A stretch of 64,000 nucleotides of DNA from Branchinecta lynchi (GCA_023053575.1 JAKZAP010000009.1:18953869-19017868), one strand, 5' to 3'. Positions 20,995-33,009 are shown, counted from the stretch's first letter. The notes: generated by a model not told the origin, from the sequence alone. Numbers and translations are program-made.

Positions 20995-22425
20995 GTTTCG
21001 TTGGAGTCGAGAGTCCTCAATACTCCATGAAAATATTATTGATGGAGCACCTCAAACCTAGAATCCTAGCCTTAGAAGCCCTAGATGACAGGTAGGTAAG
21101 CAAAACCATCCGTCGTCTCGGACCATTCGAAATTAAATCATCGAAGGTGAGACGAAGAATACAACGAAAAATTAACCTGCACCAAGAAGCCAAGGAAAAC
21201 AAGACCAAACGTTTCGATGCGATCCAAAAATTGTAACATTTTATCCATACAACCGGGTCTTGCAGAGATCCAGTCTTCGCCAGAGCCCGTGAGCACTTTA
21301 CTAATAAAATTTAGAAACAGGTTAAGGCAAATGTTAATCATCTGAGAAGACATAGTTCAAATATGGATTTGTGTTTACCCCTATAGCCTGCGTCATATCA
21401 ACTTTGACGAAAGTTCCTGCCTTAGTTCTGCCAACTTTCCGATTTCGGCCGGATTCCGGATGAACTATTTGTCTTGAAAAAAATTAAAGTTCAAAAACGG
21501 ATTCACCGTATCTCCATACCCTTATGTCGAACCTCTAAGCAACTTCACATAAAACTTCAACTTTTAAGAAATTTTCCGATTTCGGAAGGATTGGTGGCGA
21601 ACTATACGTCCAGGTAGAAACGATTCTCACACACGAATCTCACACACGTCTTCTTACCAGTAAACCAAATACCTAATGAAATTCATATTAAACTTTTACT
21701 TTTAACAAATTTCCCGGTTTTGGCCTGATTCCCGGCGATCTACTTGTCCGGCGAAAAAATTATTTTCATATTAGGATTCAGCATGTCTCCTTACTTCTAA
21801 ATCGGACATCTAATCAACTCCAGATAAAACCTTTACTTTTTACAAGCTTTCCGGTTTTGGCCGGACTCCGGGCGAACTACTTGTCCGGCGAAAATTATTT
21901 TTCATATTCGGTTTCAGCTTGCCTATCCTTAAATCGAACCTCTAATCAACTTCAGATTAAACTTTTATTTTTGGCAAATTTTACGATGTTGGCCGAGTTC
22001 CAGGCGATCTACTTGTCCGACGAGAAAATCATTTTCATATTCGGATTCAGCATGTCTCTTTAACCATAAATCAGACATCTAATCAGCTTCACGAAAAAAA
22101 AATTCTTTCAACAAACTTTCCGGTTTTGGCCGGAATCCGGCTGAACAACTTGTTCGGCGAGCAAATAGTTTTCATATTCTTATTCAACATGTCGTCTTAC
22201 CCCTTAATCGACTATCTCATTATCTTTTAAAAATATTTTTCGCCAGTTAATTTGAAATCCCTCCCCCTCCCCTAAATCTGCAGCTATCGGGCCCATCCTT
22301 ACACCAAGTTTCATCAAAATATCTCATTCCCTTCAAGAATTATCCTGCTGACAGACGGACGGACAGCCGGAAAACTTTTGCGATGTCATAGGTATCCCTC
22401 CACTTACGTTTTGGGATCCCCAAAA
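20995..22425 (+). repeat. family A block: tandem ~145-bp units and head
   Basis: From 21400 to 22200 about five to six diverged units of roughly 145 bp repeat the blocks aactttccggttttggccgg, gcgaactacttgtccggcga, catattcggattcagcatgtc and aacttcagattaaacttt. The block ends with the family A head: a C-rich tract, caagtttcatcaaaatatctc, a gacagacggacggaca tract, and cttacgttttgggatcc (inverted head) at 22403-22419. No consistent protein frame. Confidence 0.85.
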
Positions 22426-22835
22426 TTTTGCTGATGTAGCGAAGATGACAGCGATCTACTGCGGATCAAAGACGGAGAAGCAACAGCCGAATAGGAGCTA
22501 CTGAGTTAGACGGCAAAAAATGGAGGAATCTGTTTCGACTCGAAACAAATTCCCTATGTAGAGACGGCACAGTACCAGAAGTAGCACATTACCCCTCCAG
22601 GAAGACGGTAAACCAAAAATATGCCACAGGTAACATAGCCTGACGAGAACGTTAGCAAACACCGAACGAGGACGGGTTTAACGATTTGAGTAGTTACATA
22701 TATGCAGGCTATATAATATACATATATATTATAGAATAATAATTGTATGGTAAAACGATTAATAATCGCTGCTACCCATAAAATTTAGTATTAAGTTAAA
22801 ACGGACGGATAACTCATATTTGGTGTCCGGTCAAT

Positions 22836-23030
22836 TCGTCACAGGACGATTCGTCATAGGACAATTCGTCACAGACATTTCGTCACAGGACAATTTGTCA
22901 CAAGGACATTTTGTCACAGGACAATTTGTCACAAGGACATTTTGTCACAAGGAAAATTCGTCACAAGGACAATTCGTCACAAGGACAATTCGTCATTAAG
23001 ACAATTCGTCATAAGGAAATTTCGTCACAG
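22836..23030 (+). repeat. minisatellite array, left MULE end
   Basis: About ten imperfect units of roughly 19 bp with the consensus GGACAATTCGTCACA. It is the inverted counterpart of the array at 23965-24145. Confidence 0.92.
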
Positions 23031-23314
23031 AGAGCCTGATTTCAAGTTTGGATTTCGTTTTTAAGATATATATTCTTAAATACTCTGTTAGATTGAAATT
23101 GTATGACTATATAATAACATGTATTTATCAGCGATTTCCCGCATATATTCGAGTACGTCAGTTTGACTAGACCAATATTATAGAGGCGAAGGCGGTATAC
23201 TGCAATTATATTATTCTTATTAATATCTCCCTACTATGGTTTTCAGTCGCAGGTTAATCTTCGTACTTCCACTTCTTGGGTGGGTTGGGCACCCAGCAAC
23301 AAATTCCTCAATAC

Positions 23315-23680
23315 TTATTTTAGTTTTGCCCTGCTCCGGCAGCAGAAACGAAATGAATTTACAAATGTTTTGATGAGCTGCTCCAGCATGTTTGTTGAAT
23401 GCTGAATGCCATCCTTCAAATTGTTGTTAGTCCTTGGAAGGTCTTCTGCGACGTGCTCAAAGACATTCCGGATGGTTCTAGGAAAGAGAGCATTTCCGCT
23501 TGCCCGGATGGCCTGTGATGTTCTTTCTATATAAGTGTCTTCAGAGTAGTCGAGGATTGGATATATTTCAGATGGAGAGATTTGAACATAGCGGTCGAAC
23601 GCTGATGGGATATCCACCATTGGCAGGAAAGCCAACGCTGTCAGCATTCTCATGGTGAGATCGAAATCGCTGCAAGACAA
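23315..23680 (-). pseudogene. MULE transposase C-terminal fragment
   Basis: The 121-residue minus frame shows the characteristic tail of MULE/FLYWCH-associated transposases: MLTALAFLPMVDIPSAFDRY, then EDTYIER, then FPRTIRNVFEHV and LPRTNNNLKDG. The segments A-F-x-P...A-F, E-D-T-Y-I-(G/E)-R and L-P-R-T-N-N-x-x-E/D are the usual order, although the normal WH that follows RTNN is degraded (LKDGIQH). The N-terminal zinc finger and the catalytic DDE half are absent. It sits between the inverted minisatellite ends of the same element. Confidence 0.8.
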
Positions 23681-23964
23681 ACACTTCTCGAGAAAATCAC
23701 TGTTTGCTTGAATTTGTGTTTTGTATATGAGAATCCTGAATAATAGAGTTTTTAATAACCTTTCTCAGTCTTTGCGAGTTCCAAATTTAACTAATAAATC
23801 ATTGACTCTCCTAGAGAATGTATAACACTAAGACTGATGATTAAATATCGGAAATTAGATCAAGGATTAAAAATAATGATTCAAATATTGATTCAAAGAA
23901 CATCTTGTGAAGGGGTGGCATTTTTTATTTTTATCCAAACTACCTTTGTAATAGCAAATTTTCT

Positions 23965-24145
23965 AAAATATGACGAACTGTCCTAGTGCCGAATTGTCCT
24001 AGTGACGAACTGTCCTGTCACAAATAGTCCGTATGACCAATTGTCATGTGATGAATTGTCACTGCGACTAACTGTCCGTGTGACGAATTGTCTGTGACGA
24101 ATTGTCCTGTGACCAATTGTCCTGTGACGAACTGTCCTAGAATCC
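23965..24145 (-). repeat. minisatellite array, right MULE end
   Basis: Units of about 19 bp with consensus TGTGACGAATTGTCC, which is the reverse complement of the left array. Some units carry tgaccaattgtc variants. Confidence 0.92.
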
Positions 24146-24160
24146 AGTATTTGACTACTC

Positions 24161-24609
24161 CCGGTCCTAATTAGAAATACTGCGAGGGACAAACGATGAC
24201 GTTATAATTAGTGACGTCAATCAAATATAGAGTAATTAAATATCTGTAATTATTAAATAAATAAGCACAGTTATTAATAAGCTATTCAAGACATCCATTT
24301 GGGTCTGTATTAGGTTTTAAGTGCTAACAACGGGATTATGTAACAGAAATAGTTATTTTTTGTAACAGTGATGAATGTGAAACACTTTCGGTTGACCGTA
24401 TCTTTCATCTGGTGTGATATTCGAATTCAGCATATAAAACCACATCAGAAATATGTTTCACATGAACAAAACACTAAGCCGTAAGAAAATCGAAAATGTC
24501 AGCTGAGAAATAAAATATAAAACGCTAAAAAACACAAATTTTACACCCCTCTAGGCTTCTCAACTTTTGATATGTTGTACAGTTTTTCTTTCTCTACAGT
24601 AATCATTTC
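24161..24609. other. no recognisable feature
   Basis: AT-rich sequence between the MULE and the next family B array. I see nothing. Confidence 0.4.
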
Positions 24610-25586
24610 TGTTTGCAGCACATCTGAAAGTACCCTAACTCGTGATCACCGGAATTCCAAGAAACCCACTACAAATCATATCAAAAAGATCCACAATACG
24701 ATCCGGTTCTGTGACGAAAGTATCTAGGGCTTAGCCTATACTTATCCTTCCCGTAAATTCCGTTCCGATACCTCGATTTTAAGCGTTTCACGAGATTTCC
24801 GATACCCCTCTAAATCCCTCCCCTCCCCCCACACAAGTAATGGATCCGGTCCGGACTTGATATGTAATATCTGAGAAGATAATTCTTTCCATTTGCCAAG
24901 TATCATTCAAATCCGATCACCAGTTCAAAAGTTATACATGACATTAGATTCAGGATTCCCCATCCTCCACTCCCCCACAATGGTCGGATCGGGGAAACAA
25001 CAATTCTCGAGCCAGTCTGTTCTGGTGCCTGATACGCCTACAAAGTTTCATCGTCCTAGTAAATCAGGAAGCACTGAACTCGCGGGATTGACGAATTCCC
25101 CCCCCCCAACTCCTCCAAAGTGCCGACCCGGTTGGTTATGTCAACCACGTCTCTAGGATTTGTGCGTGTTCTTTGCATCAAGTTTCATTTCAATCCCTCA
25201 AATCTGTGTTTACTGAGATTTCCGGTTTCCCTCTCTAACTCCCCCCACATTCACCGGATCTGGTCCGGATTTGAGTGGGTCGTCTGAGACACGAGGTGTT
25301 TACAAACATTAGGTTTCGTTAAGATCCAATCTCCCGTTCGAAAGTTACACATACCTCAATTTTAGGGATTACCCCTACCCCCCCCCCCCCAGATGGTCGG
25401 ATCGGGGAAGTGACATCTCCCAAGTTAATCTTGACGGGTGCCTGATATGCTTGCCAAGTTCCATCATCCTAGCCTTCCATCATCCATCCCCGATTTAGCA
25501 ACACTCGGACTGACCGACCGACAGACAGACTGACGGACAGAAATTACAATCGCTTTATGGCACTTGGCCGAAGGGCAAGTGCCAAG
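24610..25586 (+). repeat. family B array with intact terminal hairpin
   Basis: Two or more family B units in standard order. It ends with a gaccgaccgacagacagac tract and the hairpin GGCACTTG (25559-25566) / CAAGTGCC (25576-25583). It is one of the best-preserved termini of this family in the window. Confidence 0.88.
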
Positions 25587-26284
25587 AAAACAGAAAAAAA
25601 GATTTGTCTGATACTGGCTAATTTCTTACTCATAAGGCGACATCTTCGCTCCAAGACAACGCCGTTGAGTCGCTAAGTAAGATTCTACACTCCGATAACT
25701 GTGTAGAAAGAATGGAAAGATTTAAAAGATATTGCCTAAAATAAACCTATTCAAAGAAGAACAAAAGATAAAGCACGATTAGTTCCAAAACGTGGGCGTA
25801 GTGTCTGTGATCTTCAAGCTCAGGAAGTGAATGAAGCACCCGAGGTGAAGAAGTTTGGAAGTCTATGGCAAATAAGACTATGGTTCAATTGCCACTCCTT
25901 GGTGCAGCCGGCAAAGTGCGCCTATTTTAGGACAAATAATTGGCACCAACGATGTATCATCTATTCGTAGCACAAATGGCTACGAACGAAGGAATTCAAT
26001 TGCCTAATCAGCAGTTGTTATAGCCTAATGAACAATTGGTATTTCAATTTTATTTTGCCTAACGGTCTTGAACGAGTATAAAAGTGATAAAGAGAGAAAA
26101 CAAAGACGAACACTTAGAGGCACAAACGAGCCCAGTCCAGTTGGAAAAGTTCGGAACTTAGAAATCGGTGCCCGCTCAAGCTACACGTTCAGTCTACTGA
26201 CTCGATTCGTTATTTAAGAGGACTTTGCATTACAGCCATCGCGACTGCTGACTTATTTTATCTTGTTTCTTTGTTTTTGGCATG
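25587..26284. other. no recognisable gene
   Basis: I see no convincing exon or repeat here. ORFs are short. Confidence 0.4.
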
Positions 26285-26490
26285 AGAAAATGCAGCGACG
26301 GGATACCTATGGCTTCGTAAAGTTTGATACGTCCACCGTGTATCCTTCTGTCCGTCTGCGAGCACAATAACTATAGAAGGGGTTGATATATTTTTTTCAA
26401 ACTTGGCGGGGGAACCTTTGGGTCAAAGTTCAGGAAAAGTTGGTAGATGGGCTACGATTTCCTTAGTAAGCAAAACCCTAGAGGCAGAAA
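26285..26490 (-). repeat. family A head fragment
   Basis: gggatacctatgg-, a tgtccgtctgcgagcac tract, then aactatagaaggggttgata and gggtcaaagtt-blocks follow the order of the family A head in reverse orientation compared with 22425. It breaks off before the 145-bp units. Confidence 0.65.
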
Positions 26491-26565
26491 CGATTATTCT
26501 TTCTTTTTTTGAGAGAGAGATAATTTTATTGCAAACAGTGAACATATGTGAACAGGGGCCACCCC

Positions 26566-26919
26566 CAGAGGCGTCACTAGCCGAAATGTTTGGGGGGGGG
26601 ACGAGGCATTTACCGACTGGCTGGTAATTTTTACCGACTATTTCTGCAGAAAAAACGACTGTTTTCAACAACAAAAAATGACAGTTTGGAAGAAATCGAC
26701 TGATCTTCAGAAAAGTTCAATGATTTTCAGAAAAAGCGACTACTTTGACGAAAAGTTGACCAATTTTCAGAAAAACCGACTGTTTTAATGAAAAAAATCA
26801 ACTGTTTTGCCGAAAAATCGTGGCGCTTCGCGGCGAATCGTTTACTTTTTACCGACTGACCGACAGCATTGGGGGGGGGAGAGGCGTCCCCCCTCCTCCC
26901 CCCAGTCGTGACGCCCCTG
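26566..26919 (+). mobile_element. hAT-type MITE with perfect 8-bp TSD
   Basis: It starts CAGAGGCGTCACTAGCC and ends CAGTCGTGACGCCCCTG, with the 8-bp direct repeat GCCACCCC on both sides (26558-26565 and 26920-26927). Interior blocks such as accgactg-ttt and ttttcagaaaaaccgactg repeat at about 28-bp intervals, plus a ggcgcttcgcggcg stretch and G- and C-runs near the ends. It is closely related to 46875-47205 and, inverted, to 10345-10665. Confidence 0.95.
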
Positions 26920-27099
26920 GCCACCCCATGAAGCTTTTTAGTATGCTGTGCCTTCTCTTGGTACCCGTGCCTCTTTTTAGTACTCGTACCGGCCTTTTTG
27001 GTAGATCCCGTACAACAGTTGGTTTTTCTGGCGAACATTTTCAAGAAATGCCCGCCGTTGTTAAATTCTGGCGGCTGAGAGCATCAAGTTTCGCAACGC

Positions 27100-27575
27100 C
27101 TTTCTAGTTTCAAGACAAAACAAAAGCTAGTGAAAATCTTGATTAGCGCTGAAAAGGTTAGGAAGACTATTTACTACTTGCTCTTCAACTTACATTATTT
27201 TAAAGTGTTTGAATACTTTAAGACTAGGCTGTGCTTTCAATAAATAACCCACGGCTTTGGCTGTTTTAAGCCTTTTCCGAGACCTGTTGACTTATAGCGA
27301 AAACAGGGAAACAATTTACATAACCGGTTTTTCTGATGGAGAAACTTCTCGCAGCCAACCGTCGACAGCGTGATTTACATCGAAGTTAGCAAAAGACGGG
27401 AAGTCCGAAAATGAGCGTGGTTTTGTTAGAGGGGTTAGAATGTACCGAATTTCGGGTCAAGACAAGGGGAATCAAAACAAGTGGAGTAATACGAAATTGG
27501 GGTCTCCGGGCTTAGAAATATATGGAGTGATTAAGGAAATAGTTTTCGTTAGTATTATAGGTCAGACATGTCGTT
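27100..27575 (-). repeat. family D copy, minus orientation
   Basis: Blocks cggctttggctgttttaagc, aaccggtttttc, ggggttagaatgtacc and ttggggtctccgggctt occur in the same order as at 57105-57430. The expected end near 27565 (aggtcagacatgtcgtttaa) is diverged from the AGGACC/TTAA end. Confidence 0.7.
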
Positions 27576-28040
27576 TAACCAACCCTTCTATCAGCCGGTG
27601 ACAAATCGTTGAACACAACGCATTTACAGTTTACCTGACTTTTATCAATATCTGATTAACGGACTAAAACACTTTTGATTCAAAGAAAGATTAGAGATGA
27701 AACTCTTCATAAAGTAAACACATCGCTTGTTATTTTCGTAGTATAGTTCTTCTGAGGCCTTGGTACGGTTTTGAGAGGGTAAAAAGGGAAAATCGGGAAA
27801 TAACCGTCGATAAACATTCCGAGATGCAGTAAACAAAAATAGCCGTGTTATTCTGACTATTTGCCGCTTCACTAATCAACTCAGATCAACGAAGCATGTA
27901 TCGAATCCAAATCTAGATCCCAATATTATGTTTCAAGAGGGCCTAAAATATGCTGTTTCTCTTTCGAACTAACCCACCTCTGTTATTGTGATACCAGCGA
28001 ACTTTTACTTCCATTGAAGCGTCACACACGGAAACAAGAG

Positions 28041-28260
28041 CTATAAGCTCATATGGCACTTGCAATCTTGTTAGCATGTATTTAAGCTTGAGGAGGGTGG
28101 TTCGGATCCGGTTCGGCAACGAAAAAGAAGATCAGAGACACGTCCTCTGTTCAATTATTAAATACCATTGAAATCCGATAGCTCGTTATAAAGTTACGCA
28201 TGAGACTTGGTAATGGTAACTTTCTCAATCTGATGATTGTGAGGGAACTGACGGGGGGGG
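28041..28260 (+). repeat. family B start
   Basis: Begins agagctataagctcatatggcacttgc, a junction shared with 15805-15830, and continues with ggttcggatccggt and ttgaaatccgatagctcgtt-like family B blocks before a run of G at 28253. Confidence 0.6.
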
Positions 28261-28284
28261 GTCTTAATATTGAGTCATGAGTTG

Positions 28285-28569
28285 TTCCCAATGCACACCT
28301 TCAAGGTTCATCCACGCAGGACCCTGCCAGAAGATTTTCAAGATTATTTTCCTTCTAGGCCAATAGACCAAGTTGTCCAGTCTTATATCGTTTTAGTACA
28401 TAATAAATACTTGAGCCTGCCACTGTTCACAGAGGAGCAGCTAACCGGCCCTACTACCTTGGTAAATGAGGACGGGACAATTTCAATAAATGGAAAACGT
28501 GCAACCACCGACCCACATGGAAATTACTCTCTCTTGCTAATGTTGTTTCCCACCTCCTTAATCTCATGA
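28285..28569 (+). CDS. hypothetical ORF, no family recognised
   Basis: An open frame of about 94 residues (from the ATG at 28291 or an upstream one at 28276) stops at 28567-28569. Composition is balanced and protein-like: RRTLPEDFQDYFPSRPIDQV, then LFTEEQLTGPTTLVNEDGTI, then SINGKRATTDPHGNYS. It has no signal peptide and no repeat structure, and unlike most frames here it is not part of a repeat family seen elsewhere in the window. It could be a captured gene fragment, a transposon remnant or chance. I do not recognise a domain. It follows a family B start directly. Confidence 0.3.
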   Translation, partial: FPMHTFKVHPRRTLPEDFQDYFPSRPIDQVVQSYIVLVHNKYLSLPLFTEEQLTGPTTLVNEDGTISINGKRATTDPHGNYSLLLMLFPTSLIS

Positions 28570-29039
28570 TACTTATTTTCAGAAAGAGTACTGACTTCTC
28601 TCCTTGAAAGTAAACTCAGTTTGTTCAGGAACAGTCAGTGGATGAATCAATGTATGAAAATGATGATATATCTAATACATACTTGTAAAACCTTTACTGA
28701 GTCTGATAAATAGTAGGTTATATGTGTCCAGATATATATTCGCCTTAAATTGACCCTGCGAAATAGACTATCTCCCGCCGTCTCCACTGCTATTTACATG
28801 TTCATCTCTTTTTGTAGCTGTCATCCGACCGAGCCCTAGACACTGTGGATATACAAACGCTCCAGGAGACATCCTGCACAGCGACTGTGGTCCGCAGAGA
28901 CATTCTGGGGACCAATGTCGGCCACACGGACGAATAACGACGACACTTAAAGTTTTTGCTGAATTTGTGTACAATTTAGTTTAGCGTAATAAAGAAGATA
29001 CTTGCTTAGAACAAATACCTTACCTAGAGCTCACTTCTG
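28570..29039. other. no recognisable gene
   Basis: No supported feature. A minus frame at 28768-28974 has no motif. Confidence 0.4.
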
Positions 29040-30862
29040 TGATCCTATCCCGCTGTCACGGCATCACCGGAAGTTTCATCATCCTAGGGCATTCTGATCC
29101 GACCCTCCGTTCAAAAGTTGTGTATGCCACTAGATTCCGGCCACCACTCCTCCACGATGGTTGAATCGCGGAAGTGACTATTACCAAGAATACCAAGTCA
29201 GCTGGGAACGATTTTTGTTAACTTTGCTGTTAAGATCTGCATTTAAAGTTGGTTAAATTGTATCGTTTGATCAGAAGCACGTCCTCTTGACAATAATCAA
29301 GCTCCATTCGGATCTCATCACCCATTCGAAAGTTACGCATGACAGAGCATTTCGGATTCCCACTCCCTCCACACCCCCCAAGATGGAAGAGACTACTTCC
29401 ATGCCAATGTGACCGGGTCCCAAAAATGCCAGCCAAGTTTCTTCTTCCTAATGCATCTGGAAGTACCTTAACTCGCGATCAATGGAATTTGGGAAAACAC
29501 CTCCAACATCAAATAATACCTCAAACAAAACAGCACAGTGCGTAATTTACTTTTTACTTTGCAGTTAAGATACACCTTTAAGCGGGTTATAAATGATCTG
29601 TAAGCAAAATATTTGAGGCACAAACCATCATGGGCCCTTGGGGATCTTTTAGACAATGTATCGTTTCTTAAACTGTTTTTGCACTTACCAGATCCTATCC
29701 GGATTTGCATTGGGACATCTGAGATATGCCTTCTTAAGTTAAAATTTATCGAGTCCCTGATATGCCTGCCAAGCTTCATCGTCCTCGCACATGTGTAAGC
29801 ATCTTAAGTCGGGATCATCGGAATTCCGGAACACTCCCTCCAACTCCCCCCACAGTGCTCGGATCCGGTCCGGTCTTGTCAACTATGTATCTAGGGCTTG
29901 TTCTTCCCACCAGGTTTCATCCCAATCCGTCCACTCTGAACACGACATACGATTTTTAAAAGTAGTAACAGATAGACAAAAATGCTCCTCAGCCGGTATT
30001 TGACACAGGTCCCTCTGCTTACAAGGCAGTCGCTCTACCATCTGAGCTACCATCTGAGCGAACCGAGTTCGCAATTCACTACAATAGTCTGGTAGAAGCC
30101 GGCCATAGGAACAGTGATCCCGCCCGAAGGCAAATTCATCTAACCAGTTGACATCCCGATGTCCTAGACTTCTAACTTATTCGAAAAAATTGTTTATGGA
30201 TTCTTTGGTCACGGTACAAGTCCCTTGTGTAAAATCTGCCATCTATGTATTATATACGATTCCCCCCCCCCCTGCAACTCCCCCCAATCTCAAGTTTCAT
30301 TGAGATCCGATCAGCCGTTCTAAAGGCTGGACATATCTCAAGATTCTGGATTCACGCTCCCTTCACTCCCCCCAAGATGGTGAGATCGGATGACTGTTCT
30401 TGAGTTGATTTCCGAATTCTGAGACCCTCCGTCCAACTCCCCCCACAGTGCTCGGATCCTGTCCAGTCTTGTCAACTATGTATCGAAGGCTTGTGCTTGC
30501 TCTTCCTACCAAGTTCCATCGCGATCCGTCCACTCTGTACATGTCACACGATTTCCGGTTCACCCTCGAACTCCCCCTAAAGTCACCGTATCCATTCCGG
30601 ACTTGTGTGACATCTGAGACACAAGGTCTTTCCATATATCAAGTTTCATGAAGATCCATTTCCCGTTCAAAAGCTATAAATACATCAATATTTCGGATTT
30701 CCCCTCCCTCCACTCCCCCCAAGGTGGTCGGTCGAGAAAGTGACTATTTCTGTGTTAGTTTGGCCGGTCACTAATATGCCTGCCAAGTTTCATCGTCCTA
30801 GCACATCTGGACGTAACCTAACTCGCGATCACCGGACTGACCGACCGACCGACGGAAAAGTG
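29040..30862 (+). repeat. family B array, interrupted
   Basis: Multiple family B units with the standard blocks, ending in accggactgaccgaccgaccg. Interruptions include a tRNA-derived segment (29940-30080) and two short related stretches with tttgc-gttaagat- sequence (29205-29290 and 29545-29700). The terminal hairpin is lost at the LINE insertion that follows. Confidence 0.82.
29940..30080 (-). mobile_element. tRNA-derived SINE fragment
   Basis: On the minus strand GGTAGCTCAGATGGTAGAGC (box A region) is followed by GACTGCCTTGTAAGCAG, which has the form of a tRNA anticodon arm with TGT in the loop, and by GTGTCAAATACC, a worn box B. The 12-base GCTCAGATGGTA is tandemly doubled at the 5' end. 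After the tRNA-like part comes non-tRNA sequence (gaggagcatttttgtctatc). A tRNA-like head with an unrelated body in a repeat array fits a SINE better than a functional tRNA gene, since no acceptor stem closes. Confidence 0.65.
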
Positions 30863-31110
30863 ATCGGTATTTACAGAGATTTTTGGTCATGATAGGATGG
30901 AGGAAGAGGATTTGGTTAAGGTTATGGGGAAGACAAATTTTGGTGACCTTCGCCCACTTAGGAGGTTCCTCAAGCAGGCTATGGTACCGTTTTGTGGAGT
31001 AATGGTTCCCTCCTTTTGGTGTATCTATCGATTTTTTTAGTGTTAATTTTGTGTTTGTTTTACTTTCCCGCAATAGTCGAACGGGCTATGAGGGAATAAA
31101 TTAACTCATT
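30863..31110 (+). mobile_element. LINE 3' end with ATTC tail
   Basis: The blocks aggaagaggatttggtt, acaaattttggtga-ctt and ggttcct-aagca-gctatgg parallel 11550-11635, followed by a tttcccgcaatagtc region and terminal cattcattcattc at 31105-31120. It is the same LINE family as 11130-11770, more strongly truncated. Confidence 0.65.
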
Positions 31111-31119
31111 CATTCATTC

Positions 31120-31570
31120 ACTATAGGGGTAAGTTTATAGGGGTTCGTTTTGAGCTTTAGTTGTTTGGCAGGACTAGTAGTTCATCCGGAATCCGGCCGA
31201 AACCGGATATTTGGCAGAAGTAAGGCAGGAAGATTCGATCAATTTCGTCAAAGTAGATATGAATAGGGATTTAGGATTCAATGGAAAAATTGGCACAATA
31301 GCAAAAGCTAAATAATAGGCAACAAAGAGAAAATAAATAGACACACAACCCATGCTGAATGGGGGTGAACACCTCATACTTGGTTTTCTCAGATGACTAG
31401 CCATTGGCATTAATCTGTTTTTAAATTTTAACAGTAAAAATGTTCAAGGAGTCTGGCGAAGACCGGGTATCTACAAGACACAATTATCTGGATCAAAAAT
31501 TATTTGTTTGGGATTACTTCGAAACCTTTGGTCTTGTATTAAAATAGACATCTCAGTCGTCTATGAGCTA
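31120..31570 (-). repeat. family A units, minus orientation
   Basis: Contains tcatccggaatccggccgaa, gcagaagtaaggcagga and gttcaaggagtctggcgaag, matching 38325-38530 in the same orientation and 21290-21450 and 31850-32230 in inverse. It forms an inverted pair with the block that starts near 31840, separated by roughly 0.3 kb. Confidence 0.75.
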
Positions 31571-31839
31571 GACATCGTGGCTCCAATCTAAAGGTCAAAA
31601 TAAGTCACTTAAGACCGTGTTTTCGAACCCAGACAAAAGTAGTAAAACCTCTTTCGCAAGATCTGTTAAACAATGGGATACGGTAACGCTGATTTCAAAA
31701 TCCACTTCCCTGATTTTTTCGATTTTTTTGGAAAGTGGGGCGGGGTAAAACTTGAAAATGGGCGAAAACTAGATCTAAGTTGCCTGGGCAACAGAGAGAA
31801 CTTGTAAAGAACTTGAGAACTTGAAAGGTTAAAGAGACA

Positions 31840-32880
31840 TATTTGATACCATTTCTCTACCGCAATCCCAAGCCCAAACAAGACTAAAAGTTTCGATGGG
31901 ATCCCACAAATTTAACATCTGATCCAGACAATTGTACCAGACAATTTGTACTACCAATTAACAGTCAACTTGAGCTGAAGAAATATTTACAGATAATTGC
32001 GTCTTGTAGGTAGGCCTACGCGGGAAATTGAATTCTTCTACTTTTTCTATTAATATTTGTACTTTTAAAACTTAGAAATAGATTAACGCCAATAGCTAGT
32101 CACCTGAGAAAACCAAGTTGAGGTATGGATTCAGCATGTGTGTTTACCCCTATATGTGATGTCTACTCTGACGAAACTGATCGAAACTTCCTTTTTTTCG
32201 GCTGGATTCCGGATGTATTACTTGTCCCGCAAAAAACTAAAGCTCAAAACAAATTCAGCAGATCGATTTACACCTATATCGAACCTCGAATCAAGTTAGG
32301 ATAAACTGTAACTTTTAACAAATTTTCAGGTTTTGGTCGGATTCCGGGCGAACTATTTGTCCGGCGAGAATCATTTTCATATACGGATTCACCATGCCTC
32401 CTTACCAGTTTTAAAATCTGTAATCTGTAAATTTTTTTTAAAGATTTTCCGTTTTCGGCCGGATTCTCGGCGGACTATATGTCCGGATAGAAAATGATTG
32501 CCATACATGGATTCAGCATGTTTTCTTACCCCTTAATAAAAACATTTAATCAACTTCAAATAAAACTGTTACAAATTTTCCGGCGAGAAAAAAAGTTTCA
32601 GATATGGATTCAGCATGTTTCCTTACCGATAGATCGACTATTTCATTGACTTTTTATAACATTATTTTGCGTCCCTTAATTTGAAACCCGTCCCCCACCC
32701 CTAAATATGGAGCTAAAGGGCTCATCTACAAACTTGACCTGTACTTTGACCCAACGAGTCCTCATGCCGCGTGTGAATAAAATATCTCAACCCTATCGAG
32801 AGTTATTGTGCTAACCGACGGACGGACGGACAACTTTAGCAAATCATAGGTATCCCCTTACGTTTTGGGATCCACAAAAA
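31840..32880 (+). repeat. family A block, plus orientation
   Basis: Four to five units of about 145 bp (gattccgg-cgaactatttgtccgg blocks) are followed by the C-rich tract, the gacggacggacggacaac tract and cttacgttttgggatcc at 32857-32872. The order is the same as at 20995-22425. Confidence 0.85.
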
Positions 32881-32899
32881 TGATAAAATTAGCAGAAAT

Positions 32900-32955
32900 C
32901 ACGAACAGAAATGGGTAGAAACAATAGATGACAGCACTTTCGGACCCGTGGGAAA
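32900..32955 (+). repeat. left member of an inverted repeat paired with 35227-35300
   Basis: cagaaatgggtagaaacaat followed by agatgacagcactttcggac is the reverse complement, with few changes, of 35233-35290. The pair brackets a whole 2.3 kb segment of family B, as terminal inverted repeats would. Confidence 0.75.
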
Positions 32956-33009
32956 ATGACCACTTTTTTGTTTTGTAAATTTTTATATTTATCACTCAAA
33001 GAAGATACA

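Larger units (their letters stand above)
22820..24160 (-). mobile_element. decayed Phantom/FLYWCH-type MULE with minisatellite ends
   Basis: Two minisatellite arrays in opposite orientation (22836-23030 and 23965-24145) flank a core that encodes a recognisable piece of MULE transposase on the minus strand. Iterated minisatellites serving as terminal inverted repeats are known for some Mutator-like elements. The target duplication is not clear and much of the transposase is missing, so the element is non-functional. Confidence 0.75.

Noticed and set aside
22836..24145. CRISPR-like arrays because of regular short repeats
   Set aside because: Repeats are contiguous minisatellite units without unique spacers, inverted at the two ends of a MULE in an animal-type genome.
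30004..30075. Functional tRNA-Thr gene on the minus strand
   Set aside because: Box B is degraded, no acceptor stem closes, and a duplicated box A segment disrupts the 5' end; SINE origin fits better.
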